Below are positions 8,736 through 16,331 of a stretch of DNA of 64,000 bases, piece by piece. The notes under the pieces were generated by a model. It was given only the letters and a program-made list of their open reading frames with translations. It was not told the origin of the DNA and ran no database searches. Source of the DNA: JAGQKC01 sp965223675 (lineage in GTDB: Bacteria > Nitrospirota > Nitrospiria > Nitrospirales > UBA8639); contig OZ245013.1 in the NCBI GenBank assembly GCA_965223675.1, positions 1,984,001-2,048,000 of the forward strand, in the 5' to 3' direction. The translations under genes and the position numbers were made by a program. Each line of letters begins with the position of its first letter. The stretch's first letter is position 1.

Positions 8736-9080
8736 ATGATTACCACCGGTCAACCATACATCACCATATCAAATGAAAACTTTCAGCAAGAAGTTACACA
8801 GAAGACTCAGCCAGTTCTGGTTGATTTTTGGGCTTCCTGGTGTGGACCTTGCCAAGCCATGAATCCTATGATTCAGGAACTTGCGACTGAATATAGGGGA
8901 AAAGTATCGGTCGGAAAAGTGAATGTCGACGAACAACCGGACCTGGCAGCACAATTTGGCATTCAGTCCATCCCTACTTTGTTAGTATTCAGAAACGGAA
9001 AGGTGGTGAATACGGTAATTGGTGCAGTTCCAAAGAAAGTTATCACTGATACACTCGATACGGTCTTGACCTCTGCCTGA
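8736..9080 (+). CDS. trxA: Thioredoxin
   Basis: A 114-residue thioredoxin with the WCGPC active site (Cys36 and Cys39) and the cis-proline segment SIPTLL near residue 82. It reduces protein disulfides, recharged by thioredoxin reductase, in the cytoplasm. An AGGAGG sits 6 bases before the ATG. Its position between a TetR regulator and an MDR oxidoreductase, with an operator-like site just upstream, suggests an inducible redox or electrophile-stress copy rather than the housekeeping one. The gene symbol reflects family, not proven orthology. Confidence 0.93.
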   Translation: MITTGQPYITISNENFQQEVTQKTQPVLVDFWASWCGPCQAMNPMIQELATEYRGKVSVGKVNVDEQPDLAAQFGIQSIPTLLVFRNGKVVNTVIGAVPKKVITDTLDTVLTSA

Positions 9081-9128
9081 TCATGAAATTCTATTATTCG
9101 CAGGTTTTCAGTGAATGAAGGAGTGACG

Positions 9129-10121
9129 ATGAACGCGTATGTCTTACGAAACTATGGCCCAGAAGCGAAGTTTGAAAAGACGACTATTGCGAAACCAGCT
9201 ATTCAACCAGGACACATACTGATACAGGTTAAAGCGACGAGTCTTAATCCTGTTGACTGGAAGATTCGCACACTCGATGTGCCATTTGCACCTGACCTTC
9301 CCGCAATCTTGCATGGAGACGTCGCAGGCATTGTCGCTGAAGTTGGCGAAGGGGTAACCAACTTCAAGACCGGAGACGAAGTTTATGGGTGTGCTGGTGG
9401 AGTCAAAGGTCAAGGAGGGGCATTAGCCGAATACATGCTCGCTGATGCTCAGCTCATCGCACACAAGCCTCAAACTCTTGGATTTGGGGAGGCAGCAGCA
9501 CTGCCTCTGGTCAGCATTACAGCATGGGAAGGGCTTATTGATCGCGCCAAAGTCCAAGCTGGTCAACAGGTACTCGTGCATGCCGCGACAGGAGGCGTCG
9601 GACACATCGCGATTCAACTCGCTGCTCTCAAGAGAGCCACCGTCTCTACAACAGCCTCAAGTAAAAGAAAAGGGGAAATCGGCATGCAATTAGGCGCAAA
9701 AGAGATTATATACTACCGAGATGAATCGCCAAAGGACTATACAAACCGCATCACTGGAGGCAAAGGGTTTGATATTGTTTTTGATACATTAGGAGGGCCC
9801 AATATTGATCGATCCTTTGAAGCCACGACACACAATGGACACGTTATTACCATTGTTTCTCATAGCACGCATGACCTGTCACTCATGCATCAACACGGCC
9901 TGACTCTTCATGTGGTCTTTATGTTGTTACCAATGCTCCTGAACCGCGGACGAGCTCATCACGGACAAATCCTCAAGCAAATCGCGACTTACGTCGATGC
10001 AGGCCAACTCGCACCTTTGCTAGACCCTAAACGTTTCACCTTCGATGACATCAACTCCGCACATGAATATTTCGCAGAAGGCAAACATATGGGGAAAATC
10101 GTCATCGAATATCCATCGTGA
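9129..10121 (+). CDS. NADP-dependent MDR oxidoreductase (quinone reductase type)
   Basis: A 330-residue zinc-independent medium-chain reductase. The GroES-like N-terminal half includes SLNPVDWKIR and GDVAGIVAEVGEGVTNFKTGDEV; the cofactor-binding half has VLVHAATGGVGHIAIQLA, the AxxGGVG nucleotide motif. Such enzymes reduce quinones or alpha,beta-unsaturated carbonyls. The ATG at 9129 has AAGGAG 6 bases upstream; a GTG at 9111 is in frame but less likely. It begins 48 bases after the thioredoxin stop codon and is probably co-transcribed with it under TetR control, pointing to detoxification of reactive electrophiles. Confidence 0.9.
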   Translation: MNAYVLRNYGPEAKFEKTTIAKPAIQPGHILIQVKATSLNPVDWKIRTLDVPFAPDLPAILHGDVAGIVAEVGEGVTNFKTGDEVYGCAGGVKGQGGALAEYMLADAQLIAHKPQTLGFGEAAALPLVSITAWEGLIDRAKVQAGQQVLVHAATGGVGHIAIQLAALKRATVSTTASSKRKGEIGMQLGAKEIIYYRDESPKDYTNRITGGKGFDIVFDTLGGPNIDRSFEATTHNGHVITIVSHSTHDLSLMHQHGLTLHVVFMLLPMLLNRGRAHHGQILKQIATYVDAGQLAPLLDPKRFTFDDINSAHEYFAEGKHMGKIVIEYPS

Positions 10122-10185
10122 CAAGAATTCATCCGCATAACAAAATAGTCTTCAAATTTTTAGGAATGAGAAAAAGGGCTGACAA

Positions 10186-10743
10186 ATGATAAACGAGAAT
10201 ACGATAGACGAATCCGATACATGGGCAGAACAATTCAAGAGTCTCTACGAAAAAGCGACACAACGGTATGCGAATGGGGTGAGAGGATCCAGGCAAGTCT
10301 TTTCTGAAGCAGACATCGCTTTTTTGACTTCGATCGGAGCCACACCTCAGGAAATCTATGATTTCGTCGAAGATTGGTGCGACGCCGGCGAACCAGATCC
10401 AGATACGGTCTTTCGTATGACGGCCATTCGGCGAGATTATTTTATCACCGAGCAAAAAGGACAACCATCCAACCAGAGAATCTCGATAAGCACATTGCCT
10501 TCTATGGGGGCATCTTTAGGCGGTCTTCGATGGCTACCACGGATCATTGAAAAGGCTAAAGCCAAACTTCGTGGGGAAATGCCTCCAGAACTCATGTATG
10601 GATGCGGAGGAGATCGCCCATTTTTACGAAAAATCGGCATTGATGCCGCTGAATTTTTACGAATCGTATGGCAGGCTGGAGATAACCAACAAGAGATCTT
10701 AGATTACGTGAATCAAAAATCTTTCATGTCGGATCCCTCATGA
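10186..10743 (+). CDS. DUF5069-containing protein
   Basis: A 185-residue cytoplasmic protein. The C-terminal half (about residues 110-165) has the DUF5069 pattern: GGLRWLPRIIEKAKAKLRG, then YGCGGDRPFLRKIGID and EFLRIVW. The N-terminal 100 residues are less conserved and acidic, with a DxDTVF segment. DUF5069 has no established function that I know. It follows the oxidoreductase by 64 bases, so it may be read through from that operon, but no operator is seen at its own start. The start codon has a modest AAAAGGG upstream. Confidence 0.75.
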   Translation: MINENTIDESDTWAEQFKSLYEKATQRYANGVRGSRQVFSEADIAFLTSIGATPQEIYDFVEDWCDAGEPDPDTVFRMTAIRRDYFITEQKGQPSNQRISISTLPSMGASLGGLRWLPRIIEKAKAKLRGEMPPELMYGCGGDRPFLRKIGIDAAEFLRIVWQAGDNQQEILDYVNQKSFMSDPS

Positions 10744-11150
10744 AAACCGCAGAATATACTCGTCGGGCTGCAGTAAACTTTCAAGGTAACAGCATTACGC
10801 GTATCAGCTTTCTCGCAGCCTGTATTCCTCGGTTATTCATTCATCAATGAATCTGACCATCGCAAGTAATGGAATATGTGAAACGAACTCGCTGCTCCTC
10901 TTGTGTTAACTTTTTTTGACAGAATTTTTCTTCGATTTTATAATTCCATCGTATCTTCTACTTACGACCAATTTGCTAACCAAATATAGATCTGCCGATC
11001 TAAGGCTCATCACCGACAGACCTCATGAGCTTATTGTCGAGTGCTGGACTTGTTACGGAGACGGCAGTTGTCTAGTACTATGCCAACAAGTAGTTTAGAA
11101 GTAAATCCTGTTTGCAGACGGAATGGGATCTTCAACGCGACGGAGACTTC
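10744..11150. other. Intergenic stretch before the dapF-like gene, no gene seen
   Basis: About 400 bases with no supported coding frame. A 7-bp inverted repeat ATTCATT/AATGAAT with a 4-base loop lies at 10835-10852. It probably holds the promoter of the DapF-like gene. Confidence 0.4.
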
Positions 11151-12020
11151 ATGAACAATCAATTTTTCAAAGGTCATGGGTTGGGAAATGACTATATTGC
11201 TCTCGACCCTTCAAAGTTAACATTTAAGCTTACTTCGCGTATTATTCGAACAATTTGCGATCGAAACTGGGGAGTGGGCAGTGATGGGATATTAGCTCTT
11301 CACCCGACGAAGAAGGCTGACTTTGGGTTGCGTATCTATAATCCCGACGGAACCGAAGCCGAAAAATCAGGGAACGGTTTACGAATTTTTGGTAGCTATG
11401 TGTATGGCACTCGGAAAACCCGCAAACGTCAATTTACCGTTCAGACGAAAGGAGGGTTGGTCCAGGTTCACTTAGACGTCAATGGAAATGGCTATGTTAG
11501 TGGGGCAACCGTCGAAATGGGACGGGCCTCATTCCAACCAATTTCCTTACCATGTTCCCTCCGAGTTCCCGAGCTTATACAGCAACCCGTCAAAGCTGCG
11601 GGCCAATCGCTGCGATTTATGGGCGTCAGTGTAGGCAATCCCCATTGTGTGGTCTTTAAAGAAAAAGGGATGAAGTGGACCCGTGAAGATTTGTTAGAAA
11701 TTGGGCCAGAACTCGAACATCATACGATTTTCCCCAAACGGACGAATGTACAACTCGCTGTACCTACAGGACCCAAAGCGATTTCTATTCTCATTTGGGA
11801 GCGAGGTGCTGGTGAAACTCAGGCTTCTGGCTCGTCAGCCTGTGCTGCAGCCAGCGCAGCTGTCCGATTGGGTTTAGTCAAAAGTCCGGTTACGGTAAAA
11901 GCACCAGGCGGCAATCTCGAAATTGCAATCGATCCTCAATATAATATCACGATGAAAGGACCGGTTGCGGAAGTGGCAAGGGGGGAGTTCAGTCAGGCAT
12001 TCATTCAAAGTTTTCGCTAG
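11151..12020 (+). CDS. DapF-like epimerase homologue lacking both catalytic cysteines
   Basis: A 289-residue protein with clear overall similarity to diaminopimelate epimerase: FFKGHGLGNDY at the N-terminus, NWGVGSDGIL, YNPDGTEAE, GNPHCVVF and ERGAGET. Known DapF enzymes use two cysteines, in MCGNG and ACGTG contexts. Here they are EKSGNG (Ser73) and ASGSSA (Ser226), so both acid-base cysteines are replaced by serine. It may use another chemistry, another substrate, or be non-catalytic. The ATG at 11151 is preferred from the DapF N-terminus although the frame is open 39 bases upstream. No lysine-pathway gene is adjacent. Assignment as true dapF is doubtful. Confidence 0.8.
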   Translation: MNNQFFKGHGLGNDYIALDPSKLTFKLTSRIIRTICDRNWGVGSDGILALHPTKKADFGLRIYNPDGTEAEKSGNGLRIFGSYVYGTRKTRKRQFTVQTKGGLVQVHLDVNGNGYVSGATVEMGRASFQPISLPCSLRVPELIQQPVKAAGQSLRFMGVSVGNPHCVVFKEKGMKWTREDLLEIGPELEHHTIFPKRTNVQLAVPTGPKAISILIWERGAGETQASGSSACAAASAAVRLGLVKSPVTVKAPGGNLEIAIDPQYNITMKGPVAEVARGEFSQAFIQSFR

Positions 12021-12046
12021 TCTCTAGGAAGCACCGCCTAATATTA

Positions 12047-12085
12047 AAGAGGACCCTCTGGCAGTTCAGCACAGAGGGCCCTCTT
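12047..12085. terminator. Bidirectional terminator between convergent genes
   Basis: A 14-bp stem with one mismatch (12047-12060 with 12072-12085) and an 11-base loop lies 26 bases past the DapF-like stop codon and 22 bases past the PEP-CTERM stop codon. It lacks a long T run on the plus strand, but its strength and its position between convergent genes suggest termination for both. Confidence 0.65.
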
Positions 12086-12106
12086 CATTGATATATAAAA
12101 CAAGAT

Positions 12107-12964
12107 CTATCGAAGGATTGAAGCGACAGTTTGTTTGGTCTTTCTCCAACGCCACACCACTAAACCTACAAACCCGGATCCGAATAACAATATCGTAGAC
12201 GGTTCAGGCACTGCGGAGACACTAATACGTGCAACTTGGTATCCAGACTGAGTGAAATCTCCGCCTGGAAATGCCTGCAAAATATTTCCTCCCTGTACAA
12301 ATCCTGGATGAAACTCTACCGTTCCGAATTCGGTCACACCGGTATTAGGGGCCATTTGCCCAAGAAATGCAGTATTGACAGGCAATTCATCATTGACTTC
12401 AGTACCAGCATCCAAAACTTGTGCCCCTAACACAAAAAAGTCTGCCCCTACAAAATTCCCGTTCCCATCAAATAACTCATGGATCAAGGGATTTCCATTG
12501 GCAATAAACGCATCATTTGATGGAATGACCATTGATGCATAACTAAAATATTGGTTGTCTCCAGGTTGAACATTGAAAGGCTGACTGGTGACGACTTCCT
12601 GTGGATCAATCGGCCCTGCTAACCCATTGGGCCCAATGATCGTACCGTCAATTCCACCATTGGCTCCAGATGCACTGCCGGCAAAATCATTCGAGATTGA
12701 GGAGGTATCTCCATCCTCAACAAGTGACTCTAAACCAGGAGGTAACCCAGAAGCGCCAACGCCAGTCCCTCTGTCATAGAGATCAAAATTCCCATCATGA
12801 AAACCCACCCACAGGGGAGTGAGAAACACGCCATCGCCAGGTGCCAAGTTTTGAATAGTCACCTGAACAGGAATAGCCAACACAAGGGAAGAGGCAAGCA
12901 ATGTGAAAACACATACAATGCTTCCCGCAGTCAACAATAGATGTTTCGACTTCAATACGAACAT
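12107..12964 (-). CDS. Spondin-domain PEP-CTERM sorted surface protein
   Basis: A 285-residue secreted protein. It starts with a signal peptide (hydrophobic residues about 7-30), followed by a domain resembling Spondin_N (VTIQNLAPGDGVFLTPLWVG, then LESLVEDGD). It ends with a PEP-CTERM sorting signal: VPEPST, a hydrophobic segment, then WRWRKTKQ. Exosortase is expected to recognise the PEP motif and process the tail, so the protein goes to the envelope or extracellular matrix; an exosortase gene lies at the right end of the window. AAGGAGG fixes the ATG at 12964 rather than the in-frame start at 13015. An OmpR-like regulator gene lies immediately upstream. Confidence 0.9.
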   Translation of the reverse strand: MFVLKSKHLLLTAGSIVCVFTLLASSLVLAIPVQVTIQNLAPGDGVFLTPLWVGFHDGNFDLYDRGTGVGASGLPPGLESLVEDGDTSSISNDFAGSASGANGGIDGTIIGPNGLAGPIDPQEVVTSQPFNVQPGDNQYFSYASMVIPSNDAFIANGNPLIHELFDGNGNFVGADFFVLGAQVLDAGTEVNDELPVNTAFLGQMAPNTGVTEFGTVEFHPGFVQGGNILQAFPGGDFTQSGYQVARISVSAVPEPSTILLFGSGFVGLVVWRWRKTKQTVASILR

Positions 12965-13074
12965 GATGAATTCCCTCCTTGGAATGAGCAACAAACGGTA
13001 CTCCAGGGCCGACACCAGCGTCGAGCTTCTTACCCAGTTAGTCTATCTGGCCCGTTCATGAGACGCGACATAGA

Positions 13075-13095
13075 TTCTGTAAAGTTTCTGTAAAG
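13075..13095 (-). promoter_or_regulatory. 11-bp-phased direct repeat, OmpR/PhoB-type binding site
   Basis: TTCTGTAAAG occurs at 13075-13084 and again at 13086-13095, an exact 11-bp period, the spacing bound head-to-tail by OmpR/PhoB-family winged-helix dimers; the CTGT cores recall the PhoB box. It lies about 110 bases upstream of the PEP-CTERM ATG and touches the 3' end of the regulator gene. Control of the PEP-CTERM gene by that regulator is inferred. Confidence 0.55.
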
Positions 13096-13096
13096 A

Positions 13097-13897
13097 TTAC
13101 GGTTTCTGTCTTTTACGATATTGTGTGTCACGCATAGCCAATTGGTAGCCTAAGCCTCGTACCGATTGTATGTAGATGGGACAAGAAAGGTCAGGTTCGA
13201 TCTTTTTTCGAAGATTACCGATATGAACATCGACGACTCGCGGCACGACGACATCCTGCTTTCGATACAAAACTTTAATTAACTCCTCTCGACGAAACAC
13301 GCGTTCTGGCCACTCCATGAAAAAACTGAGTATTTTGTATTCGGAAGGTGTTAATCGCAGCAATCGCCCATTACAATTCACTTGATGGCTGTCAGGGTCC
13401 AAGAGAAGCGCTCTGTGTCGTTTTACTCTATTCTGCCGCTTGCCATTGTGGTAGAAAATTGGGGATTCCTCACTGGCACATTCAATATTTGTCGTGTTAT
13501 TTAAAGGAACACTGCAAAGGGTAGTACTACTCAAGAATACATCTGGTATATGATCAGATTGCTCAATATCTGATAAAAGAATCGAGATCGGAGCATCAGT
13601 ATGCTCTCGAATTTTCCTACATCGCTTCCACACAGCCTCCAAGGGCACAGTCTGATCCTCGACCACAAGAACCAATCGAAGAGGTAACTTTATTGCAGCA
13701 GGCACTTTCTGCCACTCTGCTATTACGCAAGGAGTAAATCCAGCTAACTCTAGTTGCTTAGCAAGTGAGGGAGCACGATTTGGCTTTTTTTCAATGATGA
13801 CAATCAAACCCGAGGTTTGCCCTTGATGACGGACCACTCCACGTGGGCACATGGGATAAGGAAACTGAAGTGGGGCAGTGACAAAAACATTCTCCAT
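13097..13897 (-). CDS. OmpR-like winged-helix regulator with degenerate receiver
   Basis: A 266-residue protein. The C-terminal 95 residues form a Trans_reg_C winged helix: LRLTPSEYKILSFF, then VFRREELIKVLY, VVDVHIGNLRKKIE and IQSVRGLGYQL. The N-terminal 120 residues look like a receiver domain (VIIEKKPNRAPSLAKQLELA) but the acidic pocket and phospho-acceptor Asp are not in canonical positions, so control by phosphorylation is doubtful. No histidine kinase gene is adjacent. The PEP-CTERM gene follows on the same strand with a phased direct repeat between them. The ATG at 13897 is used; a GTG at 13900 is possible. Confidence 0.82.
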   Translation of the reverse strand: MENVFVTAPLQFPYPMCPRGVVRHQGQTSGLIVIIEKKPNRAPSLAKQLELAGFTPCVIAEWQKVPAAIKLPLRLVLVVEDQTVPLEAVWKRCRKIREHTDAPISILLSDIEQSDHIPDVFLSSTTLCSVPLNNTTNIECASEESPIFYHNGKRQNRVKRHRALLLDPDSHQVNCNGRLLRLTPSEYKILSFFMEWPERVFRREELIKVLYRKQDVVVPRVVDVHIGNLRKKIEPDLSCPIYIQSVRGLGYQLAMRDTQYRKRQKP

Positions 13898-14168
13898 CAC
13901 ACCTTTGGTCCCATCAACGACATGAACGTTACACCATCAACTCTAAAATTGATCCACCCTCTTGTGTGATGACGCAGGCTATCACGCATCTTCGACATGC
14001 CGGCTCTACCACAAGAAAGTCCCAAAAAACAAAGAACTCTAGACCTTTGGAGTTCATTCGAGTACCCTAATGAGCAGACTTCCTTGCCAAGGGAACAAGT
14101 CTGTCACGTAGGCTTTCGAATAACATTCCCCCTCTTAATATTTTTTTCACATTAACAAGGAGGCGAAT

Positions 14169-14609
14169 ATGGGGCTTTTTGATTTTGTCAAAGACATTGG
14201 AGAGAAAATTTTTGGAAGTAGCGATGCGAACGCCGCGGAAAAAGTCAAAGAACATATTGAATCTCGCTATGCCAATGTCAAAGGGCTTAACGTGGAATTT
14301 AACGACGGTCAAGTCACATTGTCCGGTGAAGTCGACAGTGCCGCAGCTCGCGACAAGGTCGTTCTGCTCGCGGGTAACGTCCAAGGGGTGTCGGATGTGG
14401 TCGCAGATAACCTCAAGGCCCCTGCCCCTCCTCCTGAAGAGAAAATCGAATACTATGTCATACAAAAAGGCGACACCCTTTCCGGTATCGCCAAAAAATT
14501 CTTGGGAAATGCGATGGACTATCCAAAGATTTTTGAAGCAAATCGTGAAGTCATACGCGACCCCGACAAGATCTATCCAGGTCAAAAAATTCGTATCCCC
14601 CTTGGTTAA
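14169..14609 (+). CDS. kbp: BON-LysM protein, potassium-binding protein Kbp (YgaU) type
   Basis: A 146-residue protein with the architecture and length of E. coli Kbp/YgaU (149 residues): start MGLFDFVKDIGEKIF, BON domain at about residues 20-85 (VEFNDGQVTLSGEV, VQGVSDV) and LysM at about 95-145 (YYVIQKGDTLSGIAKKFLGN, IYPGQKIRIP). E. coli Kbp is a cytoplasmic K+ sensor with a role in growth at high potassium. AAGGAGG lies 6 bases before the ATG. It is followed by a hairpin and then DUF937 and M48 genes on the same strand. No signal peptide is seen, consistent with Kbp. Confidence 0.9.
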   Translation: MGLFDFVKDIGEKIFGSSDANAAEKVKEHIESRYANVKGLNVEFNDGQVTLSGEVDSAAARDKVVLLAGNVQGVSDVVADNLKAPAPPPEEKIEYYVIQKGDTLSGIAKKFLGNAMDYPKIFEANREVIRDPDKIYPGQKIRIPLG

Positions 14610-14660
14610 CTTCTTCTTTTTCTTCATTCTTTTGAAAATCCGGCCACTTGATACTCTCCA

Positions 14661-14687
14661 GAGAGACGCCCAGACGGGGCGTCTCTC
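14661..14687 (+). terminator. Hairpin after kbp
   Basis: A stem of 10-11 bp (14661-14671 with 14677-14687) closes a 5-base loop 51 bases after the kbp stop codon. No poly-T follows, so it may terminate weakly or stabilise the transcript. Confidence 0.5.
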
Positions 14688-14854
14688 CAGTATCTCTCTG
14701 TTCCGCTCCAATCATATCTTTGGCATTCACTTCCCAAAGTTTTCACGAAATATTCTAGGCTTATATACTTATAGAAGGATCCGCCTATAATTCGTTAAAC
14801 TCTTCACCCCTCCTCTTTTTATCTTTCATTTTTCCTATTTCATAAGGAGTTATC

Positions 14855-15409
14855 ATGAATATCTTGGAAACCATCATGAATGCTGGCGGTGGACGGGCCG
14901 TATCGCAAATTGCCAAATCGTTAGGCGTCGGTGAATCGCAAGCCCAAAGTGCAGTTGGACAAGTTCTCCCAGCGCTCGCGCGAGGTCTCAGCCGAAACGC
15001 TTCCACACAAGAGGGACTTGGCGGGCTCTTACATGCCCTGAGTCAGGGTAACCATGAACGATATTTGGACAACCCAAGTCTGATGGGTACTGCCGAATCA
15101 ATTCAGGAAGGTAACGGTATTTTAGGCCATATCTTTGGAAGCAAAGACGTCAGTCGTCAAGTCGCGAGCCGCGCAGCAGAAAAAACTGGAATTGGCTCTG
15201 AACTCATAAAAAAAATGCTCCCGATGGTGGCAACCATGGCTATGGGCGCCCTCAGCAAACAGGCATCAAGCTCAGGCATGTTAGGCGCACAGGCGACACC
15301 ACAGCAGGCGACTGGGCTGGGTGGGCTTGCCTCGTTTCTTGATTTTGATCGGGATGGATCCATCGCCGACGACCTTCTCGGAATGGTGGCGAAGCGATTT
15401 TTTTCATGA
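14855..15409 (+). CDS. DUF937 (YidB-like) protein
   Basis: A 184-residue protein matching the DUF937 family: helical repeats with IAKSLGVGESQAQSAVGQVLPAL at the N-terminus (positions about 19-41), GILGHIFGSKDVSRQVAS in the middle, and LASFLDFDRDGSIADDLLGM at the end. The DxDxDG segment is EF-hand-like but may not bind calcium. Function is unknown; E. coli YidB belongs to this family. TAAGGAG lies 7 bases before the ATG. The M48 peptidase gene follows 36 bases downstream, so the two are likely co-transcribed. Confidence 0.85.
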   Translation: MNILETIMNAGGGRAVSQIAKSLGVGESQAQSAVGQVLPALARGLSRNASTQEGLGGLLHALSQGNHERYLDNPSLMGTAESIQEGNGILGHIFGSKDVSRQVASRAAEKTGIGSELIKKMLPMVATMAMGALSKQASSSGMLGAQATPQQATGLGGLASFLDFDRDGSIADDLLGMVAKRFFS

Positions 15410-15445
15410 AGTGCTAGGAAACATTCGAAAGAGGAGTGATAAAAC

Positions 15446-16303
15446 ATGCCATTTGGGGGATTAGGGGGAGGACGCTTCCCAAGACAACGACGCGCGCGCA
15501 TGAGTTGGAAGATGCGCCTCATTCCGATCGTCCTTTTCGCCTGCTATGGACTCTACTACTACGTGTCCAACCAAGAGACGGTCCCACTCACAGGCCGCTC
15601 ACAGTTGATAGATATGAATCGCCAACAGGAAATGGCCCTTGGTGTTCAATCGTATCAACAAATTCTCAGTGAGTCTCAGGTGATTCGTGAAGGCGAGGTG
15701 GTTAATCTTGTTCGAACCATCGGACACCGGCTGGCTGAGGCAGCAGCAGATGTCGATCCAGGGTTCAACTGGGAATTCAACGTCATTCATTCTGAACAAG
15801 CCAATGCCTTTGCTCTACCTGGAGGGAAGACGGCAGTCTATACCGGTCTTATTCCGGTCGCCGAAAATGCCAATGGATTAGCTGTCGTGATGGGACATGA
15901 AATCGCCCATGCGATTGCACGACATGGAGCCGAACGCATGGCCCACCAAAAACTTGTGCAGATTGGATCACTCGCGGCCAGTGTGGCGTTTGGCGACCTC
16001 GACTATAACGCGCAACGTATGGTCATGGGCGCATTGGGGGTTGGAGCCCGGGTAGGAGTGCTTTTACCTTTTTCTCGTGACCATGAATCCGAGGCCGACT
16101 ATATGGGACTGTTGTTTCTTGCACGAGCCTGTTTCGATCCGACTGAAGCCCCAAAATTATGGGAACGTATGGGACAGATGAATCAAGGCAAACAACCATC
16201 GGAGTTCATGTCGACTCACCCCAGTCACGAAACGCGTATTCGCCAGTTCCAGGAATGGATGCCTGAAGCTTTAGAAATTCGGCAACAACATTGCCAAACC
16301 TAA
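15446..16303 (+). CDS. M48-family zinc metalloprotease (LoiP/BepA-like)
   Basis: A 285-residue membrane-anchored peptidase. A transmembrane segment at about residues 24-41 follows a basic N-terminus; the zinc motif HEIAH lies at residues 151-155, and HESEADYMG later supplies the third ligand Glu. ALPGGKTAVYTGLI upstream of HExxH is typical of the family. Such proteases act in the periplasm on misassembled envelope proteins. AGAGGAG precedes the ATG. It lies directly after the DUF937 gene, suggesting an envelope-maintenance unit. It converges with the esterase gene. Confidence 0.9.
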   Translation: MPFGGLGGGRFPRQRRARMSWKMRLIPIVLFACYGLYYYVSNQETVPLTGRSQLIDMNRQQEMALGVQSYQQILSESQVIREGEVVNLVRTIGHRLAEAAADVDPGFNWEFNVIHSEQANAFALPGGKTAVYTGLIPVAENANGLAVVMGHEIAHAIARHGAERMAHQKLVQIGSLAASVAFGDLDYNAQRMVMGALGVGARVGVLLPFSRDHESEADYMGLLFLARACFDPTEAPKLWERMGQMNQGKQPSEFMSTHPSHETRIRQFQEWMPEALEIRQQHCQT

Positions 16304-16331
16304 CCATACCAAACTATCTGCACCAGCATTT

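Noticed and set aside
12965..13074. Sigma-54 promoter for PrsR upstream of the PEP-CTERM gene
   Set aside because: No TGGCAC-N5-TTGC-like element was found in the region; only the 11-bp-phased repeat nearby stands out.
14067..14711. A 214-codon minus-strand frame covering the kbp gene
   Set aside because: It is the antisense of a strongly supported BON-LysM gene and has no family similarity or ribosome-binding site.
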